Shown here piece by piece: positions 29,019 to 38,347 of a stretch of DNA of 64,000 bases; positions within the stretch are counted from its first letter, which is position 1; each line of letters begins with the position of its first letter. Origin of the DNA: Flammeovirgaceae bacterium 311 (lineage in GTDB: Bacteria; Bacteroidota; Bacteroidia; Cytophagales; Cyclobacteriaceae); the NCBI GenBank assembly GCA_000597885.1, contig CP004371.1:2682501-2746500 (forward strand), written 5' to 3'. The notes under the pieces were generated by a model. The model ran no database searches. It saw only the letters and a list, made by a program, of their open reading frames with translations, and was not told the origin of the DNA. The translations under genes and the position numbers were made by a program.

Positions 29019-30902
29019 ATGTCCTCCCTAGCCTCTGAAAAACAGCTCAACGAACACTCTTTTTATGAGCTGCAGAATACTAAACTTAGGTCAACACTGG
29101 AGCATCTTTTCCACACCCTTAATGAGGCTGCAATTACAACCCTTATGGCTAAACTGCAATGGCTGGAAGTCAGGGGAGGAGATGTACTCTTTCGGCAGGG
29201 CGAAGTGGGCGACAGCCTGTACATCCTGGTGAGTGGGCGGATGAAGGCAATACTGGAGGCCGATACAGCCGAAGAAAGGCTGGCCGGTGAAATTTCTCAG
29301 GGCGAATGCGTGGGTGAGATGGCACTTATCACCGGGGAAATGCGTGCAGCCACGGTCTATGCCATCCGCGATTGCCTGCTAACCCACCTCTCACAGGAGG
29401 ATTTCAAGCAGTTGATGAGCGAATATCCTGAAGTAGGAATCAGTCTATCCAGGCTTATCATCAACCGGCTCACCCACACCATGAATCACTCCAAGACACC
29501 CGCAAAGACTTTCAACATAGCCCTGGTGCCTGCCAGTCCTGGAATCTCCCAAGATACCTTTGTCAAACAATTACTGGAAGCATTACAGCAGCTTGGCCGG
29601 GTGCAGTATATAAGCAAAGAACGTTTGCCAGCATCCCTTAAGCCTAACTCCAGCTTTTCTAAAGAGGCTGATTTTGCGCTCCACCACTGGCTCACTGAAC
29701 AGGAGATGGAGCAGGATTATGTGATTTACTTGGCAGATGATTCCCATTCTCCCTGGACACAAAAGTGTCTGCGCCAGGCCGACAAAATCCTTATCGTGGT
29801 GGATGCAAAAAGCGAGGCTTCTTTAACTGAGCTCGAAAGGGAGGTGCTTTTCAACAGCAAAAGAAAGTGCGCCCAAACCCTCGAACTAATAGTGCTGTAT
29901 CCAGAGCAGACAAGGGTGCCCGATAAGACACACGAGATACTGGTCCAGCGGGAGGTAACACGCCACTACAACATCCGTTATAATGATGAGGGGCATATGC
30001 AGCGGCTGGCACGTATGATTTTGGATAAAGGCGTTGGCTTGGTCTTAAGTGGAGGTGGGGCCAAGGGCTTTGCACACCTGGGCATTTTTAGAGCGTTGCA
30101 AGAGTCTGGTGTGCCCATAGATATGGTATGCGGCACGAGCATGGGATCAATCATTGCTGCTGCCATTGCTCATGAGTGGAATGCTGATGAAATGCTGCAA
30201 ATAGGCAGAAGTGCCTTTGTCAAAGACAAACCACTCAACGACTATACTTTGCCGCTTATTTCCCTCTTAAAAGGACATAAACTGCAAAAAATTAATAAGA
30301 AATACTTTGGTGAGGGTCACATCGAAAACCTGTGGTTAAATTTCTTCTGCGTTTCTGGCAATTACAGTACTGCAGAAATGGTCGTGCTCGATAAGGGTCC
30401 TGTGTGGAAGGCTGTGACTGCCTCAGTGGCCATTCCGGGCATATTGCCTCCGGTGGTAGAGGGCAATGATTTACTAATTGACGGTGGCATTTTCAATAAT
30501 TTTCCGGTAGACATTATGAAAGCTCGCTTCGGGGGCAAGTTGATTGGTGTCGACTTGCTGGCAGACAAGAGGTATACTTTGAATTACACCCAATTGCCCG
30601 GCGGTTGGACACTCTTCCTTTCAAAAATATTTCCATTTCTAAAGCGGTACACGGTACCGAGCATGGCCTCTATCATCATTAAGTCTACCTTGATGTCCAG
30701 CATAGTTCATCAGCGAAGCCAGATTTCGGAACTCGAAGTGGCCTTCAGTCCTCCTGTAGCTGAGTTTGGTTTGCTTGACTTGAAAAGTTATGACAAAATA
30801 GTGACTGCTGGATATCAATATGCAAAGGATTACCTTCAAGAGATTGATACAGAAACTCGATTGCTTCAAAGAAAAACACTCCTATCTAAGGTGCGCATAT
30901 AG
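29019..30902 (+). CDS. Cyclic-nucleotide-binding patatin-like phospholipase (copy B)
   Basis: 627 aa, same architecture and length as the gene at 26872-28755: cyclic-nucleotide domain (GECVGEMALITGEMRAA), linker, patatin domain with GGGAKG, GTSMG (Ser ~374) and IDGG (Asp ~488). The nucleotide domain and linker differ clearly from copy A, and the second half of the patatin domain moderately, while the block around the oxyanion loop and nucleophile elbow is nearly identical. The two genes share a ~260-bp divergent promoter region. Divergence in the sensor part with conservation of the catalytic core suggests the copies respond to different signal levels or ligands; this is inference. Confidence 0.9.
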   Translation: MSSLASEKQLNEHSFYELQNTKLRSTLEHLFHTLNEAAITTLMAKLQWLEVRGGDVLFRQGEVGDSLYILVSGRMKAILEADTAEERLAGEISQGECVGEMALITGEMRAATVYAIRDCLLTHLSQEDFKQLMSEYPEVGISLSRLIINRLTHTMNHSKTPAKTFNIALVPASPGISQDTFVKQLLEALQQLGRVQYISKERLPASLKPNSSFSKEADFALHHWLTEQEMEQDYVIYLADDSHSPWTQKCLRQADKILIVVDAKSEASLTELEREVLFNSKRKCAQTLELIVLYPEQTRVPDKTHEILVQREVTRHYNIRYNDEGHMQRLARMILDKGVGLVLSGGGAKGFAHLGIFRALQESGVPIDMVCGTSMGSIIAAAIAHEWNADEMLQIGRSAFVKDKPLNDYTLPLISLLKGHKLQKINKKYFGEGHIENLWLNFFCVSGNYSTAEMVVLDKGPVWKAVTASVAIPGILPPVVEGNDLLIDGGIFNNFPVDIMKARFGGKLIGVDLLADKRYTLNYTQLPGGWTLFLSKIFPFLKRYTVPSMASIIIKSTLMSSIVHQRSQISELEVAFSPPVAEFGLLDLKSYDKIVTAGYQYAKDYLQEIDTETRLLQRKTLLSKVRI

Positions 30903-31029
30903 AAGAACATCCCCCCCCAACACCACAATATTTAATAATTCGCGCTGTGCTATTAATATAAAGGAATTTTGCGAATACCAAGCCAGCTACCATTTTACCA
31001 CTAAAGTTACAAGAACATAGTTTATAATG

Positions 31030-31943
31030 GGTAGTGTCTAAGGAACTGTGTAAATGAAGATTCATCGAGACGATAAATGGGTTTTCTTAGCCATTGAGCA
31101 AGCAGAATGAGATATGAAGAACCTGGTCTTGGCTAGGCCAGGTTCCATTCCACTTGGCACGCCCTATTGCTGACAGGTTGCTCCCCAGCAGAGCCTGCGT
31201 CCTCTTCGGGAGTGCAGAATGAAGATAATACATTTTCACTTTAACCTAAAGCCTGCACCTGTCTTCGTAGAGACTTGAAAACTGATTCAGGATTATAGGC
31301 CAGTTTTGGATAGGCTGGGTCCATTTTTTGGTAATTTCCCTTAAGGCCAGAAAGACCGCTTTCTTCACTGCATTATCATCAGGAAAAGAGCCTTTGGCTT
31401 TGGTATACTTCCTGATTTTGCCGTTCAGGTTTTCAATCAAATTAGTCGTATAGATGATTTTCCTGATTTCCAGTGGGAAGTCAAAGAAGACAGTGAGCTC
31501 TTCCCAATTGCTGCGCCAGGATTTTACAGCATAGGGATATTTATTACGCCAGATCTCTTCCAGCCTATCTAATTCGGCTGCTGCCATTTCTTTAGTAGGA
31601 GCCGTATAGATTCTTTTCAGATCCTCAGTAAAAGTTTTCTTATCCTTCCATACCACATAGCGGCAGCTATTGCGGATCTGATGTACCACACAGATCTGTG
31701 TGGCAGCATGGGGAAAGATGCTTTTGATGCCTTGGCTAAAGCCAGAAAGATTATCTGTGCAGGTGATGAGAATTTCCTCCACGCCTCTGGCTCTTATGTT
31801 TGTGAGCACGCCTATCCAGAAAGCAGCACTCTCGGTTTCAGAGAGCCACATGCCCAGCGGCTCCTTTTTGCCTTCTTTGTTCAGGCCCACTGCTAAATAG
31901 ATGGTCTTGTTGATGACCTTCCCATTGTGACGGACTTTGAAGA
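31030..31943 (-). mobile_element. Truncated IS256-family element
   Basis: The 3' end carries an IS256-like terminal sequence (GTAGTGTCTAAGGAACTGTG from 31031). The transposase coding part runs from a junction near 31943 to the stop at 31246. It covers the second half of the Mutator-type transposase: [17 protein letters not shown], the second catalytic Asp region ([10 protein letters not shown]), the H-C-x-x-H-like [10 protein letters not shown] block, and the catalytic Glu ([14 protein letters not shown]). The N-terminal DNA-binding half and first Asp are missing, so it cannot transpose by itself. The left end is replaced by beta-lactamase-fold sequence. Confidence 0.8.
31119..31145. terminator. 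Hairpin in the 3' untranslated part of the IS256 relic
   Basis: GAACCTGG and CCAGGTTC form a perfect 8-bp stem, with an 11-base loop, ~100 bp beyond the transposase stop codon. There is no T-tract, so termination is a guess. Confidence 0.4.
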
Positions 31944-32988
31944 TAATACCCAGGTTTAGTGACGGGACCAGCCCAATCATTGTTAAAGCTCCGGAATAGG
32001 CTCCTCCGTGTTGCAATACTTCAACTCCGTTGTATTGCATGATTTCCCAGCCTAAACCATAGGTTTTGAAATAGCGGTTACCGTCTGCAGCCTTATCTTT
32101 TCCGATAATGGTGTGACTCCTCCACATTTTTTCGATGGCTGCATCCGGTATAATCTCCTGTCCATCAATTCTTCCCTTATTGAGCAGAACATTCATCCAG
32201 ATGCCAAAATCATGAACCGTTGAATAAAAACCTCACTGGGGCTGTGGATCTGGCTTACCGGCCGGAAGTACAACAACTTGATTTTTTTTTAAGGTATGGT
32301 CTGAGACAATGTCAGAAGCTTTATTGATAGCATCAGCATGTATCAATGTTCTTCTCATGTTGAGGGGATCAAAAATCGTTGCCTGTAAAAAGTACCGCCA
32401 GTCTTTACCATAGATAGGTTTTATTGTTTCTCCGGCCAATAGATAACCAAAATTAGAGTAGCCAAATCTGGTACGAATGGGATAAGCAGGTGTGATTTGT
32501 CCAAATTTTTGCAGCATGGCTGGCACATCCATTGAAGACTCTGTATTTAACAGGTCACCCTGAAAGGTCTTCCATCCTGAGCGATGCGATAATAAATCTG
32601 CCAGGATTATTTGCCTCTGGTAATCTTTATCTTTCATTTCAAACTCCGGAAGCCATTTTTCCAGTTTGTCGTCCAGAGAAACTTTTCCCTGAGCCTCAAG
32701 AGTAGCTAGTGCAGCCCCGATAAATTGTTTGCTCACTGAAGCAATTGGGAAAAGTGTTTGTTCACTTACCTTTTCATCATTACCCAATTGGGTTAATCCA
32801 TATCCTTTTTGGTGAATAACCTTTCCATCTTTTACAATACATACAGCCACACCTGGTATTTTCCATGCCTGCATACTTTCAATTATGTACGTATCCAGAC
32901 TGTCTTTAACAAAAGAAGGAATGGATTGAGCAGAGACTATATTAATAAGGAATACAAAACAGATGAGAAAAAATGGTCTCTTGTTCAT
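31246..32988 (-). pseudogene. Beta-lactamase/S12-fold gene with one TGA and an in-frame fusion to IS256 transposase
   Basis: The frame starting at 32988 has a signal peptide (VFLINIVSAQ), the S84-V-S-K87 nucleophile motif and Y177-S-N. It meets TGA at 32233-32235, then continues in the same frame as [14 protein letters not shown] with the third motif HGG (LQHGGAYSG). At about 31943 it joins, still in frame, the C-terminal half of an IS256 transposase. All three active-site motifs of serine beta-lactamases / penicillin-binding esterases are there but split by the stop. Most likely an IS-mediated deletion created the fusion and a nonsense mutation followed. Whether the 251-aa N-terminal product has any activity is doubtful. 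Confidence 0.8.
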
Positions 32989-33311
32989 TCTTTTAAAAAA
33001 TTTATAGATGTGTATTAAAACAGTGTAGTTTATTTAGAGATGGCTTATCTTAAGGGAAGTAGTATGTTAATTATCGGTTTTACTTTCCATTTGCAGATTT
33101 TGAATGAAAACCACCTTGCCAAATCAGTGATCTATTCTTAGTATATTCCGGAAAAGCTGTAATCTTTCATTATAAGCTCCACAGGTATGCAATCAGCATA
33201 CATTTCTGAAATCTTTTTTATATAGCCGATATCAAAGTAGCTCTCCTTTTGAATGTTCTTTTACAATTGCAAGAATGGCCTTTTTTTCTTTTATGGAGAC
33301 ATTTTTTTTAT
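32989..33311. other. Intergenic stretch with a possible decayed reading frame
   Basis: No intact gene. On the minus strand a ~35-codon open stretch ending at 33138 reads FDIGYIKKISEMYADCIPVE and further, and an upstream stretch in another frame reads VSIKEKKAILAIVKEHSKGE. Together they look like a frameshifted remnant of a small unrecognised protein. Confidence 0.25.
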
Positions 33312-33740
33312 TTACACCTGGACTTTACAGCCTTTTTGAACTTCTTTTAAATGGTTTTCTATTGCATTATCGTCAATTAAAGCCCAGTGCTCAATAATTT
33401 TGAAATCAATCAGCTTAAAATACCGGTAACCGGCAGCATAGACTTCTGCACCGGTAGGTTCTATATCTCTCCATTTGCCAATGTGTTTCATCAGCATTTT
33501 AATTTTTACTATTACTTTATCATCCTCACCAACTATTTCGTCAACAAATGTTTGGTTTTCGAATGCCTTGCCAGTACCCATAATCCAAAATTTGAGACCT
33601 TCCTGGTTTGGAGGTAGTGAAGGAGGTAGTGAATGGTCTTTGAACTCCGGGTGAAGGTAAATTCCCATCTTATTGAAATGCTTTTGATTCCAGATTTCTT
33701 CAATGAATCCGGCTACAATCTCTTTGTTAGTAATGCTCAT
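33312..33740 (-). CDS. SnoaL-like (NTF2-fold) protein
   Basis: 142 aa, cytosolic. The pattern fits the SnoaL-like polyketide cyclase / ester cyclase family: N-terminal helix NKEIVAGFIEEIWNQK, YLHPEFKDHS, then a beta-sheet pocket with VDEIVGEDDKVIVKI and a C-terminal IIEHWALIDD strand. Members of this fold are small-molecule isomerases, cyclases or simply binding proteins. Nothing nearby defines a substrate. The gene stands alone on the minus strand between the broken beta-lactamase-like gene and the S41 protease operon. Confidence 0.75.
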   Translation of the reverse strand: MSITNKEIVAGFIEEIWNQKHFNKMGIYLHPEFKDHSLPPSLPPNQEGLKFWIMGTGKAFENQTFVDEIVGEDDKVIVKIKMLMKHIGKWRDIEPTGAEVYAAGYRYFKLIDFKIIEHWALIDDNAIENHLKEVQKGCKVQV

Positions 33741-33981
33741 AAGTAAATTTTAAATTATGATTTTCGTGGGCAGCAAAGCGTTGGATAAAGAATTAAGAGC
33801 TCCTGTGAAAATCGATCCATAAGCAGTTTTGTAAATAATTTTTGTGGAAGCGCTAATGGTTTCACTTGCCATGGCCGGGCAGAAGGAGATTTTAGAAATT
33901 AATTGCTTAAGCTATTCAACACTGGGCCCATTAAGCAGGGTTGATTCAGATTTTGGGGCCTGCAAAAAATATTCTGAAAAA

Positions 33982-35004
33982 CTATTGCTCCAGCTCCTCA
34001 ACAGCCCGCTCAAGGGTTCTGTCCTTTCCTGCAGAAATCTCTGCCAGGCTGTTTTTCTCATACACATCAGGAGCAAGTCCAACGCCTTCATACGATTTAC
34101 CATCAAAGAGTTCAACTTTTTGTGGCACCAGAGAATAGAACCAGCCATTTGCCAGCTCTCTGCCAATCATGGTTCCGTGAGCTCCATTTGTAGTATCGCC
34201 TATAATGGTTACCTGTGGCAGGGTTTTGAATGCCATCACAGCCCTTTCACCGGCGCTGATGGTATATCGGTCTGTAAGTACCACTATGGCTTTATCCGTG
34301 TATGTTCCCTCTGGCTCCAGGTACCATGAATGCCAGGGGGTGTAGTCCTCTTCTCCCGGACCGTTTTTGGTTTTACTTTTAAATACATATCTACTATCCT
34401 TCGTGAGCTGCCCCAGAGCGGAAAAAGCATAAGTAAAATCTCCTCCCTGGTTATGCCTGAGGTCAATGATATAGCCATCGGCATCCTCAAACTCTTTTAA
34501 AAAATCGTCGAGTATCAGAAAATTCTCCCCTACATGATCGAAGAAAATATATCCAATGTTGGTATTCTTAAGTTTGCCGTATAGATAGCTTTCATCCTCA
34601 TCACTTTTATAACCAGGCTCCAGGTAATGCTGCCTGATTACCTCCAGCTGGAATATGGAATCTTCCAGCAGCATGTTTCGGGTTGTGTTGGAGAAAAAGA
34701 TTTTTCTTCCGGGAGCGGTAAGGCTTACATGTCCGTCATCCAGGCTGCCAAGCATGCTGGAAAGAATTGTAAACAGTTCATCATCAGAAGTATTTTCAGC
34801 AACCATAGGCCTGTATTTTACATACTGGGCTTCCCAGTCCACTCCTCTCTCCTCAAAAGGTGCATATTCCTCCTGAAAGCGGGTCCAGAGATCTTCGAAA
34901 ATAGCTTCGGGGTTATTTGCTGGCTCCGGATGAATAATATCCTCGCAACTTGAAAGGATAATTATCAATAACAACCCGACAGTGACTTTTTGTAATAGTC
35001 GCAT
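33982..35004 (-). CDS. S41-family (C-terminal processing) peptidase lipoprotein
   Basis: 340 aa from the ATG at 35004, chosen because it begins the lipoprotein leader MRLLQKVTVGLLLIIILSSCED (lipobox SSC); the longer frame adds eight residues. The tail-specific protease core is recognisable: IGYIFFDHVG, IIDLRHNQGGD, and the nucleophile Ser in RYTISAGE (about residue 249), followed by TTNGAHG. No clear PDZ domain is visible, unlike many CtpA proteins. The start codon lies four bases after the stop of the upstream outer-membrane-like gene (35009), so the two form an operon. Function is probably envelope protein processing. Confidence 0.85.
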   Translation of the reverse strand: MRLLQKVTVGLLLIIILSSCEDIIHPEPANNPEAIFEDLWTRFQEEYAPFEERGVDWEAQYVKYRPMVAENTSDDELFTILSSMLGSLDDGHVSLTAPGRKIFFSNTTRNMLLEDSIFQLEVIRQHYLEPGYKSDEDESYLYGKLKNTNIGYIFFDHVGENFLILDDFLKEFEDADGYIIDLRHNQGGDFTYAFSALGQLTKDSRYVFKSKTKNGPGEEDYTPWHSWYLEPEGTYTDKAIVVLTDRYTISAGERAVMAFKTLPQVTIIGDTTNGAHGTMIGRELANGWFYSLVPQKVELFDGKSYEGVGLAPDVYEKNSLAEISAGKDRTLERAVEELEQ

Positions 35005-35008
35005 AGTA

Positions 35009-35836
35009 TTAAAAAGTAAACCTGCCACTTAAGCTAATTTCTGTTTGAAGCGAATACAAATTCCTTGGCCTGCTGGCATGCAGGAAAGTAATCTGATTTT
35101 GTAGCCCAAGCTCCAGTTGAGAAGAAATTTTGTAATAATATCGGGTTGTAAGGTCGAATGACTGAAAGCGGTTAAGGCTGGCCAATTGCCCGTCTTCTAT
35201 AAAGGCCAGAAAAGTATTGAGGCCCTTATGAGAAGCCGTATTTTCAATAAACTCATCGTCGTTTACCAGGTAAGGGGAACGGGCAAGCCAGGAAAGGAGC
35301 GGCAACTGAACACTGGCAGAAAGGCGAAATTTCTCTCCAATCTGCTGTAAATAGGCCGCATAAAGTCCGAGACCGGTGGAGGCGAAATAGCCAAAGTTAC
35401 TGATACGTCCATAGGTATAGTTTAGGGCCTGCACCTTGTTCTTGAGCGATCCGCCCAACAATATTTTAGCCTTGCCATGCTCTATTACCGGTTTGGCCAT
35501 TGAATAGTCCAGGCTGATAATGGTAAACTGGTGCGGTTGCGCAGTTTGCTTGTCTTCATACTCATAAAAGATATAGGGATCCCGTAGCATAGGATCATAC
35601 TGACTAAACCCAATGTTTATCTCATGAAAGAATTTTTTCTGCCGTTCAAACACAATTCCTCCCTGCAGGAGCGTACGATCTTTATGTTTGAATGGGGAGA
35701 ATACCAGATCCTGCCGAATTATATTACCGGCTCCCCAATAGATACTCACAGCCTTCATGGCTCCATCCTGAGCGTTACTCCCGGCATGGATGAAGAAAAG
35801 AAATAGGGCGATTATGGTTTGAACTTTCCTCATCAT
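35009..35836 (-). CDS. Uncharacterised outer-membrane beta-barrel-like protein
   Basis: 275 aa. A signal peptide (IIALFLFFIHAGSNAQ) is followed by alternating hydrophobic/polar strands with many aromatic residues and a C-terminal Phe (SLSGRFTF), as expected of a small outer-membrane barrel. No family is recognised. It is the first gene of an operon with the S41 protease lipoprotein. A copy of the 31-bp motif with a TGTTGC half-site lies about 104 bp upstream (35940-35970), suggesting common control with the lipoprotein genes further right. Confidence 0.65.
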   Translation of the reverse strand: MMRKVQTIIALFLFFIHAGSNAQDGAMKAVSIYWGAGNIIRQDLVFSPFKHKDRTLLQGGIVFERQKKFFHEINIGFSQYDPMLRDPYIFYEYEDKQTAQPHQFTIISLDYSMAKPVIEHGKAKILLGGSLKNKVQALNYTYGRISNFGYFASTGLGLYAAYLQQIGEKFRLSASVQLPLLSWLARSPYLVNDDEFIENTASHKGLNTFLAFIEDGQLASLNRFQSFDLTTRYYYKISSQLELGLQNQITFLHASRPRNLYSLQTEISLSGRFTF

Positions 35837-35939
35837 TATTAGTAATTATTTATGTAGCTCCAATCGCCTTCAGTTCAGATAGAGTAATGGTTTTTATTTA
35901 CTACAAAATTAAGTGGTGATGAGGGTGAAGGATATCAGA

Positions 35940-35970
35940 TATGTTTCTAATCCTACTACTATTGTTGCAT
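35940..35970 (-). promoter_or_regulatory. Candidate hybrid-regulator operator, site C
   Basis: 31-bp sequence ending TACTACTATTGTTGCAT. It matches 24 of 31 bases of site B. The strong half-site TGTTGC is present; the other half-site reads TGTTTC, 21 bp away. It lies 104 bp upstream of the start of the outer-membrane-like gene. Confidence 0.45.
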
Positions 35971-36117
35971 CTTTACATTATATTGAACTTCCAACGCTGC
36001 CTTACTGTAAGTTGTCAATCCCTTAATAGCAGATATCTGATTTGGAGGCTTCTCACACTTCTGACCCAGTTCCTGTAGGGTTTGCTGCTCTTTAAAAAAT
36101 CAATGGCTAACCTGCCT

Positions 36118-36686
36118 TTACTCGGCTGAATATAGCTCTCTCTTTTGCATAGGTTCACCATCTAATGGTCTGTAGATTAAGTCACTGCCCAAAATGGTGA
36201 TGTTAGAAATTAACAGTAGCTGCATTTTGGAAGTCTTTAGCTGTAAACTCACCGCTACTGGATTATTATTTGGGGTAAATAATGGAGCAGTATGGATGGC
36301 TTTTGAACCGTTTGAAGTTAAATTTCCATTACCTGCTAGATTCCATTTCCCTACATATTTGCTTTCCAGATCAACCGGTTCCCGTATAGGAGCATATTTA
36401 GTGTTAGGTACTAACGGAGCCAGCAGGTCATCGTCAATTCTTACAAATCTCACTGCCTTTAATTCTACACTCCCTCATGTTTTGACACAATACTCCTTTA
36501 GTGTTTGATAGACATAGGCCATAATGTACCAGTCACTGAAATGGATGGATTTTACGGTTACCGTTTTATTTCCAGTATCAAAGACAGGGTTCACCACATA
36601 ATTCCATACACCACTATTATCTTGAAAAGCAACGCCTAATTTCTGGACAGCGGCTTCTAAGGCTTCATCATATTTAAAGCTGATTT
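36118..36686 (-). pseudogene. Remnant of an Ig-like-domain surface protein, cut by an IS3 element
   Basis: The minus-strand frame is open from the IS3 junction (about 36686) and reads KISFKYDEALEAAVQKLG, IHFSDWYIMAYVYQ, then TGA at 36475-36477. It continues in the same frame with GSVELKAVRFVRIDDDLLAP, KWNLAGNGNLTSNG and NPVAVSLQLKTSK ... LISNITI. The last part has the beta-sandwich style of Bacteroidota surface proteins in which a 'W-x-NG' strand precedes 'NPVAVSxxL'. The 5' part is lost to the IS3 insertion and one nonsense codon splits the rest. Function unknown. Confidence 0.55.
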
Positions 36687-37625
36687 TGTAGGCTTACCCG
36701 AAGTTCGGCCATTCAAAAGTTAGAAAAATCTTTAACTTTAAATGGAATGAAGAAGACAAAATTCACCGAATCACAAATTATCAAGGAGCATGAGAACGGA
36801 CGCAATGCTCAGGAGCTCTGCCGGGAGTTAGGTATCACTACTGCTGCTTTCTACAAGTGACGCCAGCGTTATGGAGGTCTGGAAGTAAAAGAGCTTAAGC
36901 GGATGAAGGAATTAGAGGAAAAGAATTCCCGTCTTAAGAAGATGTTTGCAGAACTCTCCCTGGTGCATCATGCCATAAAGGATGCAGTAGAAAAAAAGCT
37001 TTAAGGCCTGATGAGAAGAAGGCACTGGTGGGATTTATGGTAGAGGAGCATGGAGTGAGCCATCGTCAGGCATGCAAGGCAGTAAGTATGCCCAGAAGCA
37101 GCTATCAGTACCAGCCTAAGCAAAAAGATGATACCCCTATCATTGAACAGCTAAAAAAACTGGTTGGAGAAACATCCCTCCATTGGCTTTTGGCAGTGCT
37201 TTTACCGGATGCGCATGAAGGGCTACTGCTGGAATCATAAGCGGGTGTGTAGGGTCTATAGCGAGCTAAGGCTCAATATCAGAAGAAGACATAAGAAAAG
37301 ACTTCCTGCGAGGGTGAAGCAAGCACTGTTTCAGCCAGAGCGAATCAATCAGGTGTGGTCTGTAGACTTTATGTCGAATAGTCTCTGGGATGGCAGAACC
37401 TTCAGACTGCTCAACATCGTGGATGACTACAATAGAGAAATTCTTACAATGGAAGCAAACCTTTCTATTCCTGCTCTGCGCCTGATCAGAGTGCTGGAGT
37501 ACCTAAAGGAGTTCAGAGGACTGCCGGAAATAATCAGAATGGACAATGGCCCAGAATTCATCTCTTACAAGCTGGAGTGCTGGTGCAAAGAAAACAAGAT
37601 CCGTCTGGTGCATCCCTTAATTTAG
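36687..37625 (+). mobile_element. Broken IS3-family element (orfA with TGA, orfB frameshifted and truncated)
   Basis: orfA runs 36747-37004: MKKTKFTESQIIKEHENG, HTH, then TGA at 36858-36860 exactly where IS3 OrfA proteins have Trp (AFYK-W-RQRYGG). It continues to EKKL-stop. A run of A residues at 36991-36997 allows the usual -1 shift into orfB. orfB reads ALVGFMVEEHGVSHRQACKA, is frameshifted near 37170, then carries the rve core: VWSVDFMSNSLWDG (first Asp) and IRMDNGPEF (second Asp). It ends at 37625 before the catalytic Glu region. No right inverted repeat is present. The element is dead. Confidence 0.85.
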
Positions 37626-37689
37626 CTAAACCTGTTGTTAAACTGAAGAAAATTAAACAGTTTTAGCAGCCAAGCTTTCCGCACAAACT

Positions 37690-37705
37690 GACGTTAGCGG
37701 GCATT
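37690..37705 (+). repeat. Left cassette-boundary-like repeat
   Basis: GACGTTAGCGGGCATT, repeated with one change at 38330-38345. The pair brackets the GNAT gene with a period of 640 bp, the size of a single-gene cassette. Confidence 0.5.
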
Positions 37706-37733
37706 CATTAACTTAACTCCGAAGTAGATTCGA

Positions 37734-38207
37734 TTGACAGAATTATCACTACATATTGAACCATTAACCGGCGGCCAACAACCCCCTTTTGATCTACTCG
37801 AATTAGCAGATCCATCTAAAGCACAAATCAATTTGTACTTAGAATCAGGAATTTGCTATGTAGCGAAGTTAGGAGATCAAATAATCGGAGTAATGGTATT
37901 AGATGAAGTAGATAATGCTACAATTGAAATCAAGAACATTGCCATAAGGGAATCTGCTCATGGAAAAGGATTTGGGAAGCTCTTGTTAATATATGCTGAA
38001 AAAATTAGTCGTGAACAAGGGTATAAAAAACTATTGATAGGAACCGGGAACTCAAGTGTTGGGCAGCTTGCCCTCTATCAAAAAGTAGGATTTGAAATGA
38101 AGAGAATAAAGAAAGGCTTTTTCTTGAAAAATTACAGCAAACCAATTTATGAAAATGGGATCCAGTGTAAACACTTGGTTATTTTGGAGAAGAAGTTAAA
38201 TAATTAA
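37734..38207 (+). CDS. GNAT-family N-acetyltransferase
   Basis: 157 aa with a TTG start at 37734; no ATG lies at a suitable place. The GNAT core is clear: substrate-side strand VAKLGDQIIGVMVLDE, then IEIKNIAIRESAHGKGFGKLL, which holds the acetyl-CoA pyrophosphate-binding loop, and the late NSSVGQLALYQKVGFEM. GNAT enzymes move an acetyl group from acetyl-CoA to an amine. The gene is flanked by near-identical GACGTTAGYGGGCATT repeats and followed by a long inverted repeat, so it looks like an integron-type gene cassette. Base composition is more AT-rich than the flanking IS3 relic. Confidence 0.85.
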   Translation: MTELSLHIEPLTGGQQPPFDLLELADPSKAQINLYLESGICYVAKLGDQIIGVMVLDEVDNATIEIKNIAIRESAHGKGFGKLLLIYAEKISREQGYKKLLIGTGNSSVGQLALYQKVGFEMKRIKKGFFLKNYSKPIYENGIQCKHLVILEKKLNN

Positions 38208-38208
38208 A

Positions 38209-38347
38209 AACGCACTACAACAACAGAATAAAGCAACCGCCCCGTAGCTCCGTTACCAATGACACTGCAAGTAGCTAACTTAACGTACTCTAATCACCGC
38301 AGGTTGACGGGCGCCTGCTTTATTCAATGGACGTTAGTGGGCATTGT
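38209..38347 (+). repeat. attC-like imperfect inverted repeat after the GNAT gene
   Basis: It starts at AACGCACTACAAC two bases after the stop codon. GAATAAAGCA (38226-38235) pairs exactly with TGCTTTATTC (38316-38325), CGCCC near 38239 with GGGCG near 38309, and GCACTACAAC roughly with GTTAGTGGGC (38333-38342). Total ~140 bp with a variable centre, as in large attC sites. The boundary string GACGTTAGTGGGCATT closes it. Confidence 0.5.

Noticed and set aside
33982-34490. Plus-strand frames between 33.8 and 34.9 kb
   Set aside because: They lie opposite the S41 peptidase gene, which has catalytic motifs and a lipobox; the opposite frames have none.
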